Shown one piece after another: positions 22,668 through 34,895 of a stretch of DNA of 64,000 bases. The first letter of the stretch is position 1, and each line of letters begins with the position of its first letter. The DNA lies in the NCBI RefSeq assembly GCF_029852145.1, contig NC_079974.1, positions 22,794,082 through 22,858,081 of the forward strand, given 5' to 3'. The DNA is from Microplitis mediator (taxonomy: Eukaryota > Arthropoda > Insecta > Hymenoptera > Braconidae). The translations under genes were made by a program, and so were the position numbers. Under the pieces are notes generated by a model. That model saw nothing but the letters and a program-made list of their open reading frames with translations. It was not told the origin of the DNA and searched no databases.

Positions 22668-23691
22668 TACACGGAAAGAAAATTATGGGAAGTTTTCCTA
22701 TGCATTATGGGAATGGTTCCCATAATGGTATGGGAATAGTACCTATACTACTATAGGAATGGTTCCCATATATTATGGGAACCATCCCCATAATAGTATG
22801 AGAATAGTTCCCATACCATTATGGGAATGGTTCCCATACCATTATGGGAATGGTTTCCATACCATTATGGGAATGGTTCCCATACCATTATGGGAATGGT
22901 TCCCATAATATTATAGGAATAGTTCCTATACCAATATAGGAACCATTCCCATAATGGTATGGGAACCATCCCTATAATATCATAAAATTCTTTTTTTGCA
23001 CAATAGTGTAGAAATTTTCCAAAATTTGAATTTTCTTGAATGTTTTGTGCTGACAAAAAATTCTTGTTAAAAATTTTAATGTTTTTTTGCCAAATACGAT
23101 TTTTTTTTTCAATTTTTGAATTTTTGTTTTTATGTTTAATAATATTTCTGTGTATTGTAGAAGTGATTACCACACTTCTTTAAATTTATTTTTTCATGAT
23201 AATATGGGAACCATTCCCATAATATTATAGGAATGGTTCCTATAATAGTATGGGAACTATTCCCATAATATTACGGGAATGATTCCCATAATGGTATAGG
23301 AACCATTCCAATTTCATTATGGGAATCATTCCCATAATATTATGGGAATAGTTCCCATACTATTATAGGAACCATTCCTATAATATTATGGAAATGGTTC
23401 CTATAATTCATAAATTATAGGAATGATTCCCATAATATTATAGAAAGTATTCTTATAAATTATAGGAACCATTCCTATAATTATAGGAACCATTCCTATA
23501 ATTATAGGAACCATTCCTATAGTGTTATGGGTATCATTCCCATAATTATAGGAACTATTCCTATAATTATGGGAAACATTCCTATAATTATAGGAACCGC
23601 TCCCATAATTTATGGTCGTAATTCCTATGTTGGTATAGGAAAAAATTTCACAAAATTATGGGAACAGCTGCCATAATTTTCTTTCCGTGTA
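22668..23691. mobile_element. 1.02 kb foldback element with TACACGGAAAGAAAATTATG ends and a core of ATTATGGGAATGGTTCCCAT units
   Basis: The left end tacacggaaagaaaattatg is repeated inverted at the right end (cataattttctttccgtgta). Two arms of roughly 300 and 490 bp consist almost wholly of the palindromic unit attatgggaa/ttcccataat with small variations. They flank a unique AT-rich centre (22985-23195). actttt-like sequence borders both ends; a 5 bp duplication (acttt) is possible. It ends 63 bp before the splice acceptor of BCL11 exon 3. Confidence 0.8.
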
Positions 23692-23754
23692 CTTTTTACA
23701 TTCAAATAAAATTACAGCAATAGTTTTAATAAATAAATGGATTTTTTGTTTCAG

Positions 23755-25856
23755 AGCCAAGATGCCTGCAGTGTTCGCAGTGTTCGCGTCGTCTTAATTC
23801 CGCCTGGGACTTGATCCAACACGTGCAAAGTGTCCACGGAGCGCGATTGTACGGTGTCCCGAACTCTTCAGCAAATTCGTCATCAAACACACCGGCGCCG
23901 AGCCCACCGACGCCCAATCCTAGTCACTCCCATCACCTGAGTCCGCCCAACCACCTGAACCTCAGTGGAAAATCGACGGGTTCATCGGCCGCGAACTCTT
24001 CCGCGGGTACGACATCTAGCTCGGGCAGTAGCCGGCAGCAGCTGCAAAGTTCTTCTCTGGTAGCGGATCCACTTCACAGTTTCCTGAGGCTGCCCCAGCA
24101 CCTGGAACGCAGCTTCCCTCCAATGTTCAGGCCCGAGTTCCTGGCCCTTAACCCCCTTGCGGGGTACCGTGGGCTCCAGGACCTGCAGACCGCGACGAGA
24201 AACCTTCAGAACTTGGGGGATCCGCTTCGCGCGATGGACGGCCTCAATTTAGGGGATTCGTTGGTTAGGAGTTCTCTTGATACTCTTAATAACGCACGTA
24301 ATTTGGCGAACCTGACGGAACTCTCGCATGCACGGGGTCTCGGTACTCAGGGTCACCCACCACAACTTGAAGCGAATCTGGATTTTTATTCGGCGCGCCT
24401 AAGGAGCCTCGCTAATCCGCCCTTAGGCGCGGCTCCAACGAATCCACCGACAAATCCCTCGATCGTTTCGAATGTCGCCCAATCACAACCCCAGCAGACC
24501 CAGGGTCAAAACCATCAGACCCAGTCTCAGAATCATAATACTGCTGACTTATCAACGAGCCCAGTGGGTTCTAATCCCGCTAATTTAACAGTTCATGCGT
24601 TGACGCAGAAGGAAAACTCACCGCCTTGTTACAACCAGAGCCCCGTGGGTCACAACAACAATAACTCGACGGACAGTGACAAAACAAGTCCTCCAGTTGC
24701 GTCCACTCCCATAATAACCGACTCCGCCGAAATCGTTTACACCTGCGAGGTCTGCGATAAGAAGTTCCGGTTCCAGTCTAACCTGATTGTCCATCGACGC
24801 TGCCATCAGGAAAAGGAAAGACAATTCCAGGAGAACAACCAAGATGGCGGTGCCATCGCCCGTTGCGAGGTCTGCGACGTCGAGTTAGCGAACTATTCAG
24901 ACCTACGCAAGCACATGCGCAAAGAGCACTCGGACTCCATGAATCCGGCGAGTCCCCAAGGAAGCGTCGAAACCGTTCCCGACGATGGGTCCAGCTGCGA
25001 CGAGAACATGGACCTCGACGACGGGGACGAGGGGGACCAGAAGACCCGGACCGACGCTGAGGAAAACACTCCCGAAGATCTCAGCACGACCCAGGGTCAG
25101 AGCAGCGAAGAAAGCGTTCCCGGAAGGGTCGACCAGAAGCCCAGTCTGGTTGGAGATCTCATGGAAAAATTTGGACTCAACAATATCGCCCAGTATTCCG
25201 AAGCCTATCGACAAGCGCTTCAAGAAAACCATCGCGGAGGATTCCTCAAAACAGAGTCACCCTCAAATTTGGTGAACACCCTCAACAATAACAAGGAAAA
25301 GGACAGCGCGTTGTCCCCAACAAATTTCAACACTTCCGCGACGGCCAACATTTTTTCCGGCACATTCCCTCGAACTGGGCCCGACTTCGGTGGCCTCTGG
25401 CTGCCCAGTGCCCACTACCTAGAGAACAGCGAGTTCCGTAAAGTGACCAAGGCCACGACTTCCAGCCTCGCCCTGCAAGGACTCCCCAGCCCACTCCTAA
25501 AAAAGGAACGACACGGACGCAACGATACTTGCGAGTACTGCGGCAAGGTCTTCAAAAACTGCTCAAACCTGACCGTGCACAGACGCTCCCACACCGGAGA
25601 GAAACCTTACAAATGCGAACTGTGCTCGTACGCCTGCGCCCAGAGTTCGAAACTCACACGACACATGAAAACTCACGGCAGACATGGCAAGGACACTTAC
25701 AAATGCAGGTTTTGCGAGATGCCCTTCTCCGTGCCCAGCACTTTAGAGAAGCACATGCGCAAGTGCGTGGTCGTGGTACAGCAGGGCCCCAAATTGGGGC
25801 TTCCCTACCCCGGGAGCCAGGACGAGGACTCATCGCTCAGTACTAAGGACACTTGA
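23755..25856 (+). CDS. BCL11: BCL11A/B (CG9650) family zinc-finger transcription factor, terminal coding exon with six zinc fingers
   Basis: Starts after the acceptor ttttttgtttcag (ending at 23754). Its first two bases complete the codon left by the 14393-14836 exon, giving a Glu. It encodes 699 residues and ends with TGA at 25854-25856. Numbering the visible protein from exon 2, the fingers are: ZF1 Cys154/157-His170/175; ZF2 Cys478/481-His494/498; ZF3 Cys518/521-His534/539; and the C-terminal triplet ZF4 Cys740/743, ZF5 Cys768/771 and ZF6 Cys798/801-His814-Cys818. The triplet reads CEYCGKVFKNCSNLTVHRRS, TGEKPYKCELCSYACAQSSK and so on. This is nearly identical to the BCL11A triplet that recognises TGACCA-type DNA. 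The layout 1+1+2+3 is diagnostic of the family. Between fingers lie Ser/Asn/Gln/Pro-rich stretches and an acidic tract (DLDDGDEGD). ZF3 is diverged from its vertebrate counterpart, and ZF6 is C2HC. Visible length is 847 residues without exon 1. The first in-frame ATG lies well inside the exon and is not the true start. Confidence 0.95.
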
Positions 25857-26186
25857 TCCTGGAGCGGCAGTCTTCCGCCGCCAATTCCGCCGCTCTGGCC
25901 GCATCAGCCGCCCTACACGGTTTATTAATTTAACGCCTGGTTGAAAGACTCCCTACCGGTTTTGTGAGGAGAAGGAAAAGGAGCAAAGCCTCGAATTATT
26001 GATGACTTTGAAGACAGGGTGACACCTGATAGCAAAGGACTTTGTCCAGTTACAGTCATTTCAACTGATTTTACTTTATTTTAAGCATTTTCTAGTGCGA
26101 ATTCGGAGGCAGGAGCCAGGGGAGGGGAGGGGAGACAGGAGGCACTGAAAAAAAAAACCATTACTGCAACGATACTAAGAAATAAA
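25857..26186 (+). other. BCL11: BCL11 3' untranslated region (minimum extent)
   Basis: Sequence after the TGA stays moderately GC-rich to about 26140 and then becomes AT-rich. The first AATAAA is at 26181-26186, and further AATAAA hexamers occur at about 26457 and 27170. BCL11-type genes usually have long 3' UTRs, so the true end could be well downstream, past the ATT microsatellites. No conserved element was recognised. Confidence 0.55.
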
Positions 26187-26735
26187 TGGTTACCACTGGA
26201 GTAAATCCAGCAGAAAAAAATCTAATATAAATAATTATAAATAAAAAGTTTTGTGAATATTAAAAATAAGTTTTATGGTTAAGAGTAAATATATGAAAAT
26301 ATAAATATATAAATACGGAGGTATAAATATAAATATACGAAAAATAACACGGAATAGCAAAACTTTATTATCGCATTGAAGATTATTTATTTAACAGTAA
26401 TAATTATAATATATGGATATAAATATAAATATGAATATATATATATATATGGATATAAATAAATGTATATTGTAGATGCGAGTGTGGAAGCGTCTTGATT
26501 ATTATTATTATTTTATTTTGTAAATTGTATGGAAAAAAATTATTATCGGTCGGTGGGAAGGACGGACCGATTTATTTTTAATTATGGTTACGTTTCATAC
26601 ATTTTGTATGGGGTTATATATTAACGTTTTATTTTTTATTTAATCGATATTATTATTATTTAATTTTAGGATAAGCATTTGAGGTTTTTTGTTTTGAATG
26701 TTAGGAAGATGCCAAAGTTGTTTTTAGATCACTTC

Positions 26736-26737
<2 letters not shown>

Positions 26738-26789
<52 letters not shown>

Positions 26790-26908
26790 ATATTATTATT
26801 ATTATTATTAGTGAAAATGTAAGTGAGTAAAGGAATCACTCGCCCATGAATTTTTAAGCAATAATCATGTTTTTTAAAAATCATTTGGGATTTTTCACGT
26901 GATTGTTC

Positions 26909-26980
<72 letters not shown>
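26738..26980. repeat. Two (ATT)n microsatellites
   Basis: TTA/ATT repeats at about 26738-26811 and 26909-26980, separated by about 100 bp of AT-rich unique sequence. They lie within the possible 3' UTR of BCL11. Confidence 0.95.
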
Positions 26981-26981
<1 letters not shown>

Positions 26982-26989
26982 TTATTAGT

Positions 26990-28419
26990 ATTCTATTATT
27001 GGCTATTATTATTATGATCATTATTTATTACGGTTGATTGTTTATGCTGAAAGCATTCGTTTAAATTTCGATTTTCGTGGTACTAATTTCGAAATTTTGT
27101 CACGAAAATTCCCCGTCGTTATTTTAAATTTTTTTAGAGGCAGTTTTATGTTGCGAGACTGAAAATGATAAATAAAATTGTGATTTTTTGAATGAGGGGT
27201 AAAATGGACAGATGAAATTTTTTTTGGTTTGACATTTTTTTTTTTTATTTAATTTTTATGATCTGGAAAATTCAGTATAGAAATTGAGAATTTTGTAACA
27301 GTTCATCCAAAATTAGAAAAATTGAAAAGTTGATAACAAAAAATCGTAAATTAAATTTTGGGAAAAAAAAAAAACCATGAAAATTAAATAAGACAATATT
27401 TTTAAACCAAAAAAAAATTCTCATTTTTTTTTACCTCGAGTTCAAAAATTATCCAGAAAAAAATAATTTAGATCAGACGTAAATCGCGTATCTGATCTTA
27501 AATCTTTCCAATTTAGATCTTCTAAAATTTAGACCTAATTTCGAAAACTAAAATTTTCAAAATTTTAAAACAAATTCCACATAAATTTCCTTACAAAATT
27601 CTAAAATTCACAGAAATTCAAATCCCTCTCTATCAAAACAGATCTCACTAGATCTAAATTTTTTTTTCCTGGCCATCAAAAGTTATTTTTTTTTTTTTTT
27701 TCAAACGACGGGGGATCAAAAGATTTTTGAACGAAAAATTGTTCCTAAAAAAGTAGGCAATAAGATAATTCCTCGTATGAATGTTTTGACGTAAATGAAA
27801 AAAGGCGCGAAAAATGTAACAAATTTAAAATAAATTTAAAATAAAAAAAAAATACACTCATATCAAATAGTTTCCATGTTAGTTGTGTATGTAGAGTTAA
27901 AGTAACTAAACATAACTATAAATACATACGACTTGGAGTACATTTAATATATATTATATATATATAAATATAAATATAAATAAAACGACCTGGTCGTTAT
28001 CTAGTTGAGAGGCTGATTTGTTAGACAATTTCTTCTGTCCCTGTTTATAATTAAATAAAATAAAAAAAGTTAATAATTATTTATTGAATAACATAAATAA
28101 AATATCCATTAATGTAAATATATGATAGCACTGCCCCTAGACAGACGTAATGCGAGTGCGAGCATTTATTAGTCGTTTACATATTTGAGCTTAAAAATAA
28201 TTAAATAATTAATTACACGATTTTAAATCATAAGACTCACTCATTTTTTAATTTGCCAGTAGTGTAAAATAAAAAAATATACGTACTATAAATTTTTTTT
28301 TCTTTTTTTTTTTTTGTAAAAAAATTTTTTAAATTTCATCCTTACCCATGTCCTTTTTCACATTTTAACTGTACCTTCAATTGTACTACATATATTTATG
28401 ACGTATTTATTAATGAGAG
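26990..28419. other. Non-coding AT-rich stretch downstream of BCL11
   Basis: No gene. A single aggggtaaaatggacag motif is present at about 27195, and several agatct words at 27470-27660. The TATA-rich patch at 27945-27985 is low complexity. The 27880-28200 part is slightly less AT-biased and contains AATAAA hexamers that could serve as distal poly(A) signals. Confidence 0.4.
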
Positions 28420-29090
28420 AATAAGAAAAAAAAATTTTGAAAATTTTTTTTGAGAAAAATTTTGAATTAAAAATTTTGTAAAATGACACAACTGAATTTT
28501 AATTAAAAATAAAAATAAAAATAAAAATGTTTTTTTTTTGTTGAAATAAAAAAAAAAAGTTTTGAAAATTTTGAAAATTTTTTTTGGTCAAAATTTTGAA
28601 TTAAAAATTTTAAAAGATGATAAAAATGAATTTTAATTAAAAATAAAAATAAAAATGTATTTTTTTGTTGAAATAAAAAAAAAAAGTTTTGAAAATTTTG
28701 AAAATTTTTTTTTTGTTAAAATTTTGAATTAAAAATTTTTGTAAGATGAAAAAAATGAATTTTAATTAAAAAAAAAAACAAAAATGTTTTTTTTTAATTG
28801 AAATAAAAAGAAAAAGTTTTGAAAATTTTGAAAATTTTTTTGGTTAAAATTTTGAATTAAAAATTTTTGTAAGATGATAAAAATGAATTTTAATTAAAAA
28901 AAAAAACAAAAATGTTTTTTTTTTTGTTGAAATAAAAAAAAAGTTTTGAAAATTTTGAAAATTTTTTTTTGTTGAAATTTTGAATTAAAAATTTTTGTAA
29001 GATGATAAAAATTAATTTTAATTGAAAACAAAAATAAAAATGAACTTTTTTTGTTGAAAAAAAAAAAAAACAAAATTTTGATAAAAAAAA
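28420..29090. repeat. AT-rich tandem array, unit about 126 bp, five to six copies
   Basis: gttttgaaaattttgaaaat recurs at about 28559, 28685, 28816 and 28942, with degenerate copies on either side. Each unit also has ttttgaattaaaaatttt and gaattttaattaaaaa. Open frames here come from the repeat. Confidence 0.88.
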
Positions 29091-29774
29091 TAAACATGAA
29101 AAAAAATGAAAAAATTCTTATTCGATCATTGAATACGTATATTTACATACAGGGTAACAGAATAAACAGTAATTATTCCAAACTTAAAATAATAATAAAT
29201 TTAAAAATAAAATTGAGTAGATTTATAGAAAAAATAAATAATGAGCCATGGGATGAATGAGATTTTGAAAATAAAAGTTTAAGAATTAATTCGATTAAAA
29301 AAAAAAAAATCAATAAATTGGTGGCGAATGACAAGAGAGAAAAAAAGTGAGTATTTAATCCAGAGCTCAGTAGGGTTTCGATAGACTTAAATATTTGGTC
29401 AATAAGAAAATATAAAAAAAATAAATAAAATAAAAGTAAAATCTATCAGTTGGCGATCACTCAACAGCACGAGTTCCAAGACAGAGTCCAGTCCGAACGT
29501 AACTTTAGTAAGAGAATTAACAAATCACCGACTTGGTTATTATAAATATTATATTATATTATATTATATAAATATAAAATATAAAATATAGTGTTTGGAC
29601 TTACTATGAACGCTCGACTTACTATGATATAGATACGGTGTATGTCTTGTGCGAAAATAAACAAAATTGTTTTTAAAAAATTTATTACTCATTCATTCCT
29701 TCTGTTTCCTGTCACTTCATCATTCTAGTTTATAAGTCGAATTTTATTTTTTAAATATACGATAAGTATTCAGA

Positions 29775-29953
29775 GGTGGGGAGGCAAAACGGGGTCGGGT
29801 GGGTAAATTACTTATAAGAATATTTAATTTCCAAATTTTTTTTTACCTCCACTAGAGCTCCCCCATTTTGCCCGCAAAAAATTCAATTCTTTTTTTTTCA
29901 ACAACAGACAAATTAGTACTCTCTTACGTACCCGTTTTGCCCCCTCCCCACCC
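29775..29953. mobile_element. Short foldback element of the GGGGCAAAATGGGC family
   Basis: Left arm ggtggggaggcaaaacgggg (29775) and right arm acccgttttgccccctcccc (29930-29953) are inverted copies around about 130 bp of AT-rich sequence. It lacks coding content. Confidence 0.7.
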
Positions 29954-32519
29954 TTAATTTGATGTTACATCGATAGAAATGCTGATTCAAAATTAAAGAA
30001 AATTTAAAAAACGGTAAGTAAATTTTTAAATTAACTATTAATATTTTAGACCTAATTTCGAAAAAGTCATAATTTCGTTCCGATGATACGTCAACTTTAT
30101 CCAGTGCTAAGAGTAAAAAAACGAAAATTTATTTTCTAGTAAAAAAAAAAAATTTCCTTTTATCAAAATTTTGACATTTTTTCTTTACCTCCTGATAAAA
30201 AAATTTACAGATTTTATTACTGATAATTATTCGAAGTACGAGAAATTAATCAAAATTTGAAATATTAATTATTTTTATTAATTAAAAAAAAAAATTTTTT
30301 AATTGAAATTGATTTCTGATGAATTTAAATTTAAATTTAAAACCCACTTACACCGAGCACTAGTCCCTCTTACGGAAAACTATCCAAGCTTGTGGTACCG
30401 GTGCCCCCGTCGATCAAAGGGAACCCTAAGAAGGGGCACGGTCTGGATTCCGCGTCCCGCATTCCCCTATTTAATAATGAGCACCCCTGTCTTTCTCCCC
30501 TCAGTGTCTAGTAACATCCCTAGACTCGTATCGACTCTACAATATAATACGATCTACAGTACCCAGTATATACATACATATATATTATATGTATAATATA
30601 TAACAATATATCTAGCGAGCTGAGCCCCGTGTAGTGTCGCGGTGTCTCAAGAGACCGGACGCGAGGTAACGCTAGTCGCGAAAATAAATAAAAAAATACA
30701 ATCGGATTGAGCCTTGTAAAGAAATCCGCCGGCGGTAATTGGATTTTTTAATTATCTGCGCTTACACCGCTCATTAATATAAAATCTTGTCTTGCCTCGC
30801 AACGACGAGCTCAAAAAATCCACAATAATAATAAAAATTAATGACATAATAATATTTAAATTATTTAGCGGATCGTTAATTAAAAATCCAGACGCACTTG
30901 GTAATTGTTATTAGTATTGAAAGTAACTCGAATCTTTATTATTTTACGTGTTAATTGTAGACTTGTTTTACTCGCGGGCTCAGTCTTTATTGAAATTTTT
31001 TTTAATTACGCCATTTTAAATTTACTTGTTATATTTATTATATTTATATATATAGTGTAGTTTGCTCATTAATTTAATTTTTAATTATTTTTTCATTGAT
31101 TAATTTTTTTACTAATAAATATATTTTATACCAGCAATTAAATATTTTTTTAATTATTATTAAAAATTAATTATGACTATTAAATATTTTTTAAAAATTA
31201 GGAGAGGGCGGGAAAAATGAAGTAGCTTTCAAATTTTTTAAAAATTTTTAAATACGAGAAAATTTCTGGTAATAATTTTATCGAAAATTTAAATAAAAGT
31301 GATGGTTACAAAATTTTGAAAAATATTTTTTTGAAAATCAAATGACCGGTGGCCGATATAAAATAGCCGTAAAATTTTATTTTTCATATTTTTGACAAAT
31401 ATTTAGATCAAGACAAATTTTATTGATTCAAATTTTTGAATAAAACCGCCAATAAAAAATTTCGAAAATTTTTCTTCAAATTACGGGGATGTAAAATCAC
31501 CAGAAAATATGAAGTGACATTAGGGAATAAAAAAAAAATTTTTATAATTTTCTAAAATAACTTTATTGAATAATTACACATTAATTATAATTAATTTACA
31601 CACCTGATAATTAACAATAAATTTTATTAGTAATTACGTAGATTAATTATCGGCTATTAACAACTAAATGCTCAGTAGAACTAATTGAACGACATAAACA
31701 GTTGTAAAGGTTTATCAGGGGATGCTAGAAGAAAGGAGTAAAGGGGAGGGGAAAGGGGGGGTATAAAACAATAAGAGAGAGAGCATTTAATACCAGAGCA
31801 CAGAGCATAAACCAAGAAGAGGGACATGCAATAATTAATCTATACAGTGGTTGACTCTCGAGAACCTGCAAGTCAAAGTTAGGACAATGCCGTTTATTTT
31901 TGGGCAGCCCCATTGTTCAGACTAGATTCATCCGTCAACCAGTTTCCGACATACTTCTACTACAGATATGATAGATCTCGCTGCATTGTGGATTATTTAT
32001 TGACTAAACATATTTAAACAATTACCCTCTCTATATATTTTACGTCGGGAGGAAGAATTTTTTATTTCCTGCGCGTCGGAAAATTTAGAGGCGCGAAATC
32101 GCGAAGAGAAATGAAAACTAAATTGGACTTTTTTTTTTTGGAATAATTATTTGTCGTATTGGGCACCAGTTGTACAGTGCCCTCTTACTCTGAATGGTTG
32201 TTAGCTTTAGTGACGTAATAACAATGGCGAACACTAATCTAGACGTCAGAAACAGGAACATATATGGAGTTAGGAGACAATGTGGTACTTGCTGGCCCTG
32301 ATCTGTCGGTTCTATATGACTAAATATGTCAAATATATACCTATAGACCTTTATTATTATTATGTACTCAAACTTGATGATGTCACGTGATTTATTGTCG
32401 TTATTTTTTGTTTTAAATCGATTTTTAGTAATTTCGAAATTAGGACCTGGGCAGGAATTTTTTTTGTTAGGGGATATTGTAGTGATTATATGGAATAATT
32501 GGACAGTTAGGGGGGTCGT
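29954..32519. other. No recognised gene; island at 30340-30720
   Basis: AT-rich sequence with a less AT-biased island at 30340-30720 that has CpG-containing words (ccccgtcgatc, ccgcgtcccgc), and a second at 31700-32330. The open frames in these islands carry no recognisable domain. Candidate regulatory DNA only. Confidence 0.4.
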
Positions 32520-32960
32520 TGGAACGGAAATTTAATTGCCTGCAACTTTGGTCCTGATAAAAAATATGCCAGCTTTGATATTTTACAAGATATATAATTA
32601 TATAGATATTTTAAGTCGATAAGAAAAGTTTTTTATTTAGTTATAAATTTTCAAATTCTTTTACGCGCTGTAACTTACAAAGGAATGATCTGACAGGATT
32701 TTTTATAAGGACCAAACTTGTAGGAAATTTAATTTTCTACAACTTTGTTTCCTTCATAAAACATCCTAGGATCGATATTTTAGAAGATATAGTTATTTTA
32801 AAAGTTAGACAAGTAATAATTATATATTAATTTTCCAAAAATTTCCAAATTCTTTAACGCGCTGTAACTTTTGAAAAATGGACTCCACAAAATTTTTTAT
32901 AGATGTCAAAGTTGTAGATAATTAAATTTCCTACAAAAATGTCTAGTTAAATATATGTTT
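32520..32960. repeat. Dispersed repeat family with GTAGGAAATT/AATTTCCTAC palindrome (copy 1)
   Basis: Three tandem degenerate units of about 180 bp. Each has gcgctgtaactt, then a palindromic ttgtaggaaatttaattttc followed by tacaactttg, then aaaatc...tcgatattttagaagata. Related stretches are at 46290-46620, 47690-48130, 49370-49990 and about 57270. Confidence 0.7.
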
Positions 32961-33843
32961 ATCATATTTAGTTTATGAGATTTTGCTCATAAATAAACAA
33001 TAGTCGAAATTTGGTTATCAAAATTTGTTGTTTTAATATTGAGGCATAAATGAAATAAGTAATGAGTTTGTTAGCTGTACTAATAACAGAAGTGATGAAT
33101 AAAAAAATGAATGATAACTTTTATTGGATTATGGAAGATATAAAGGATAAGAAAGTGTGCTAACTGTATGGTTGTAAACGTGCCAAGTTTGTTAGAACAA
33201 GAAATTAGTCGACTGTTAAGCCAGATAACCATAAGACATTAATGAAAACAATTGGCTTGTTTTCAAATATTATATCAATGAAATAATAAAATAAAATATA
33301 TATACATATATAAGAATATTTTAATAATATTGTATTTACTTTAGTTGGTGGGTAAAAAAAAATATCAAGTATTAATTAAGTTGATTAAAGCCAGATGTTG
33401 CTAATTAATTTAAGTACAACGTGACATGGATGTGAATGAGTGTGTGTATGTGTGTGTGTGTGTGGTGTTGATTTAAACAGGAGTAGGAAAGGGATGACCA
33501 AGATGTAAGTCTGCGGGAGCGTATATCCACCCCCAAAGGGTCAGTATTCGTCACACGAAGGGTGGATTCGGACCAATGGAAGCTCTGGAATGTCCACCCC
33601 GACTTGCTGACCAATCCACGCTCTCTACTCTGACCTTATCATTACTACTAACCTTTATGCGGACGTATACTATGCTTGCTACGTACTAATTAGAAGGGTT
33701 GCTGTCGTTATTATGAAAGAAAATTAAAATCAATATTTGGACGTAATCATGTTTTGATAAATTTATAAAATTAGAATTTTTTTTTGTTTGCAGACATCGA
33801 GATTTTTCGTTGATTAATTACGAAAAAAAATAAAAAACAGGAG

Positions 33844-33969
33844 TTTGGGGTAAAGTGGACAGTAAGATGTAAAATGGAAGTTGAAAATTATTTTTCATTA
33901 ATTCTATAGAACCTATTTTACCTCAGTCCAAAATTTCATTATTTTTAATGCTGTCCATCTTGTCCCAAA
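33844..33969. mobile_element. Short foldback element of the GGGGYAAARTGG family
   Basis: tttggggtaaagtggacag (33844-33862) is inverted, with few mismatches, as ctgtccatcttgtcccaaa (33951-33969). Confidence 0.6.
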
Positions 33970-34059
33970 AATGGTATTTTACAAAATTAGCCATAAATAA
34001 ATCTCAAATTAGTCTTCTACTGTCCATGTTACCTCAATCTATTCAAAATATAAAAATTT

Positions 34060-34605
34060 CAAGCAAACAAAAAAAAGTCCTAATTTTTTATCGCAGCCTA
34101 ATATCGAAAAATGAACTTTCTAGTAAAATAGAAAAAATTACTAATTTTTTACTCCAGCCTAATTTCGAAAAATGAATTTTCTAGTAAAATAAAAAAAATT
34201 ACTAATTTTTGACTCCAGCCGAATTTCAAAAAACAAATTTTCTAGTAAAATAAAAAAAATTATTAATTTTTGACTCTAGCCTAATTTCGAAAAACGAATT
34301 TTCTAGTAAAATAAAAAAAATTACTAATTTTTGATTTCAGCCTAATTTTGAAAAACGAATTTTCTAACAAAATAAAAAAAATTACTAATTTTTGACTCCA
34401 GCCTAATTTCGAAAAACGAATTTTCTAGTAAAATAAAAAAAATTACTAATTTTTAACTCCAGCCTAATTTCGAAAAATGAACTTTCTAACAAAATATAAA
34501 AAATTACTAATTTTTAACTCCAGCCTAATTTCGAAAAACGAATTTTCTAGTAAAATAAAAAAAATTACTAATTTTTAACTCCAGCCTAATTTCGAAAATT
34601 AACTT
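34060..34605. repeat. Tandem array, unit 61 bp, about nine copies
   Basis: The word cagcctaatttcgaaaaa recurs about every 61 bp from 34095 to 34580, joined by acgaattttctagtaaaata and aaaaaaattactaatttttg. Point differences between neighbours are few. Confidence 0.92.
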
Positions 34606-34862
34606 CCGTGCAAAACAAGAAAGAAAAATCCATAAAAATTACAGAAAAAAATTCATATTTTTGCATTACAGCTCACCCTTAAAAAAAAAAAGTAATGAAA
34701 TGATTAAATAAAAGCATGAATAAGATCACATCTTGCCAGCTTTAAAAAGAATTTAAAACCTCTTTATACATCTTTTCAGTTACATACTGTATCTTTGACA
34801 AAATGATCTCTTTACACAACGAGGTGCGTAAAGTAACGTCCGTCTAGCTTCTCCCATCTATA

Positions 34863-34895
<33 letters not shown>

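Larger units (their letters stand above)
14837..23754 (+). other. BCL11: 8.9 kb intron of the BCL11 gene, carrying a nested antisense gene and transposon debris
   Basis: GT-AG intron (gtaagt...tttcag) in phase 1. It contains a less AT-biased stretch directly after the donor (to about 15200, with CACGTG at 14959). Next come a 192 bp satellite (15290-15800) and a nested minus-strand gene (17129-18138). Then follow a foldback element with another inserted in it (18659-19110), a 500 bp tandem duplication (20064-21039) and a 1 kb foldback element (22668-23691). The 15900-16660, 19620-20060 and 21240-22350 stretches contain mixed-composition sequence with only short, unconvincing open frames. They may hold intronic enhancers, but no specific site can be named. 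Confidence 0.85.

Noticed and set aside
24618..25846. Several 64-109 codon frames in other frames and on the minus strand
   Set aside because: Shadows of the BCL11 zinc-finger exon, caused by its higher GC content.
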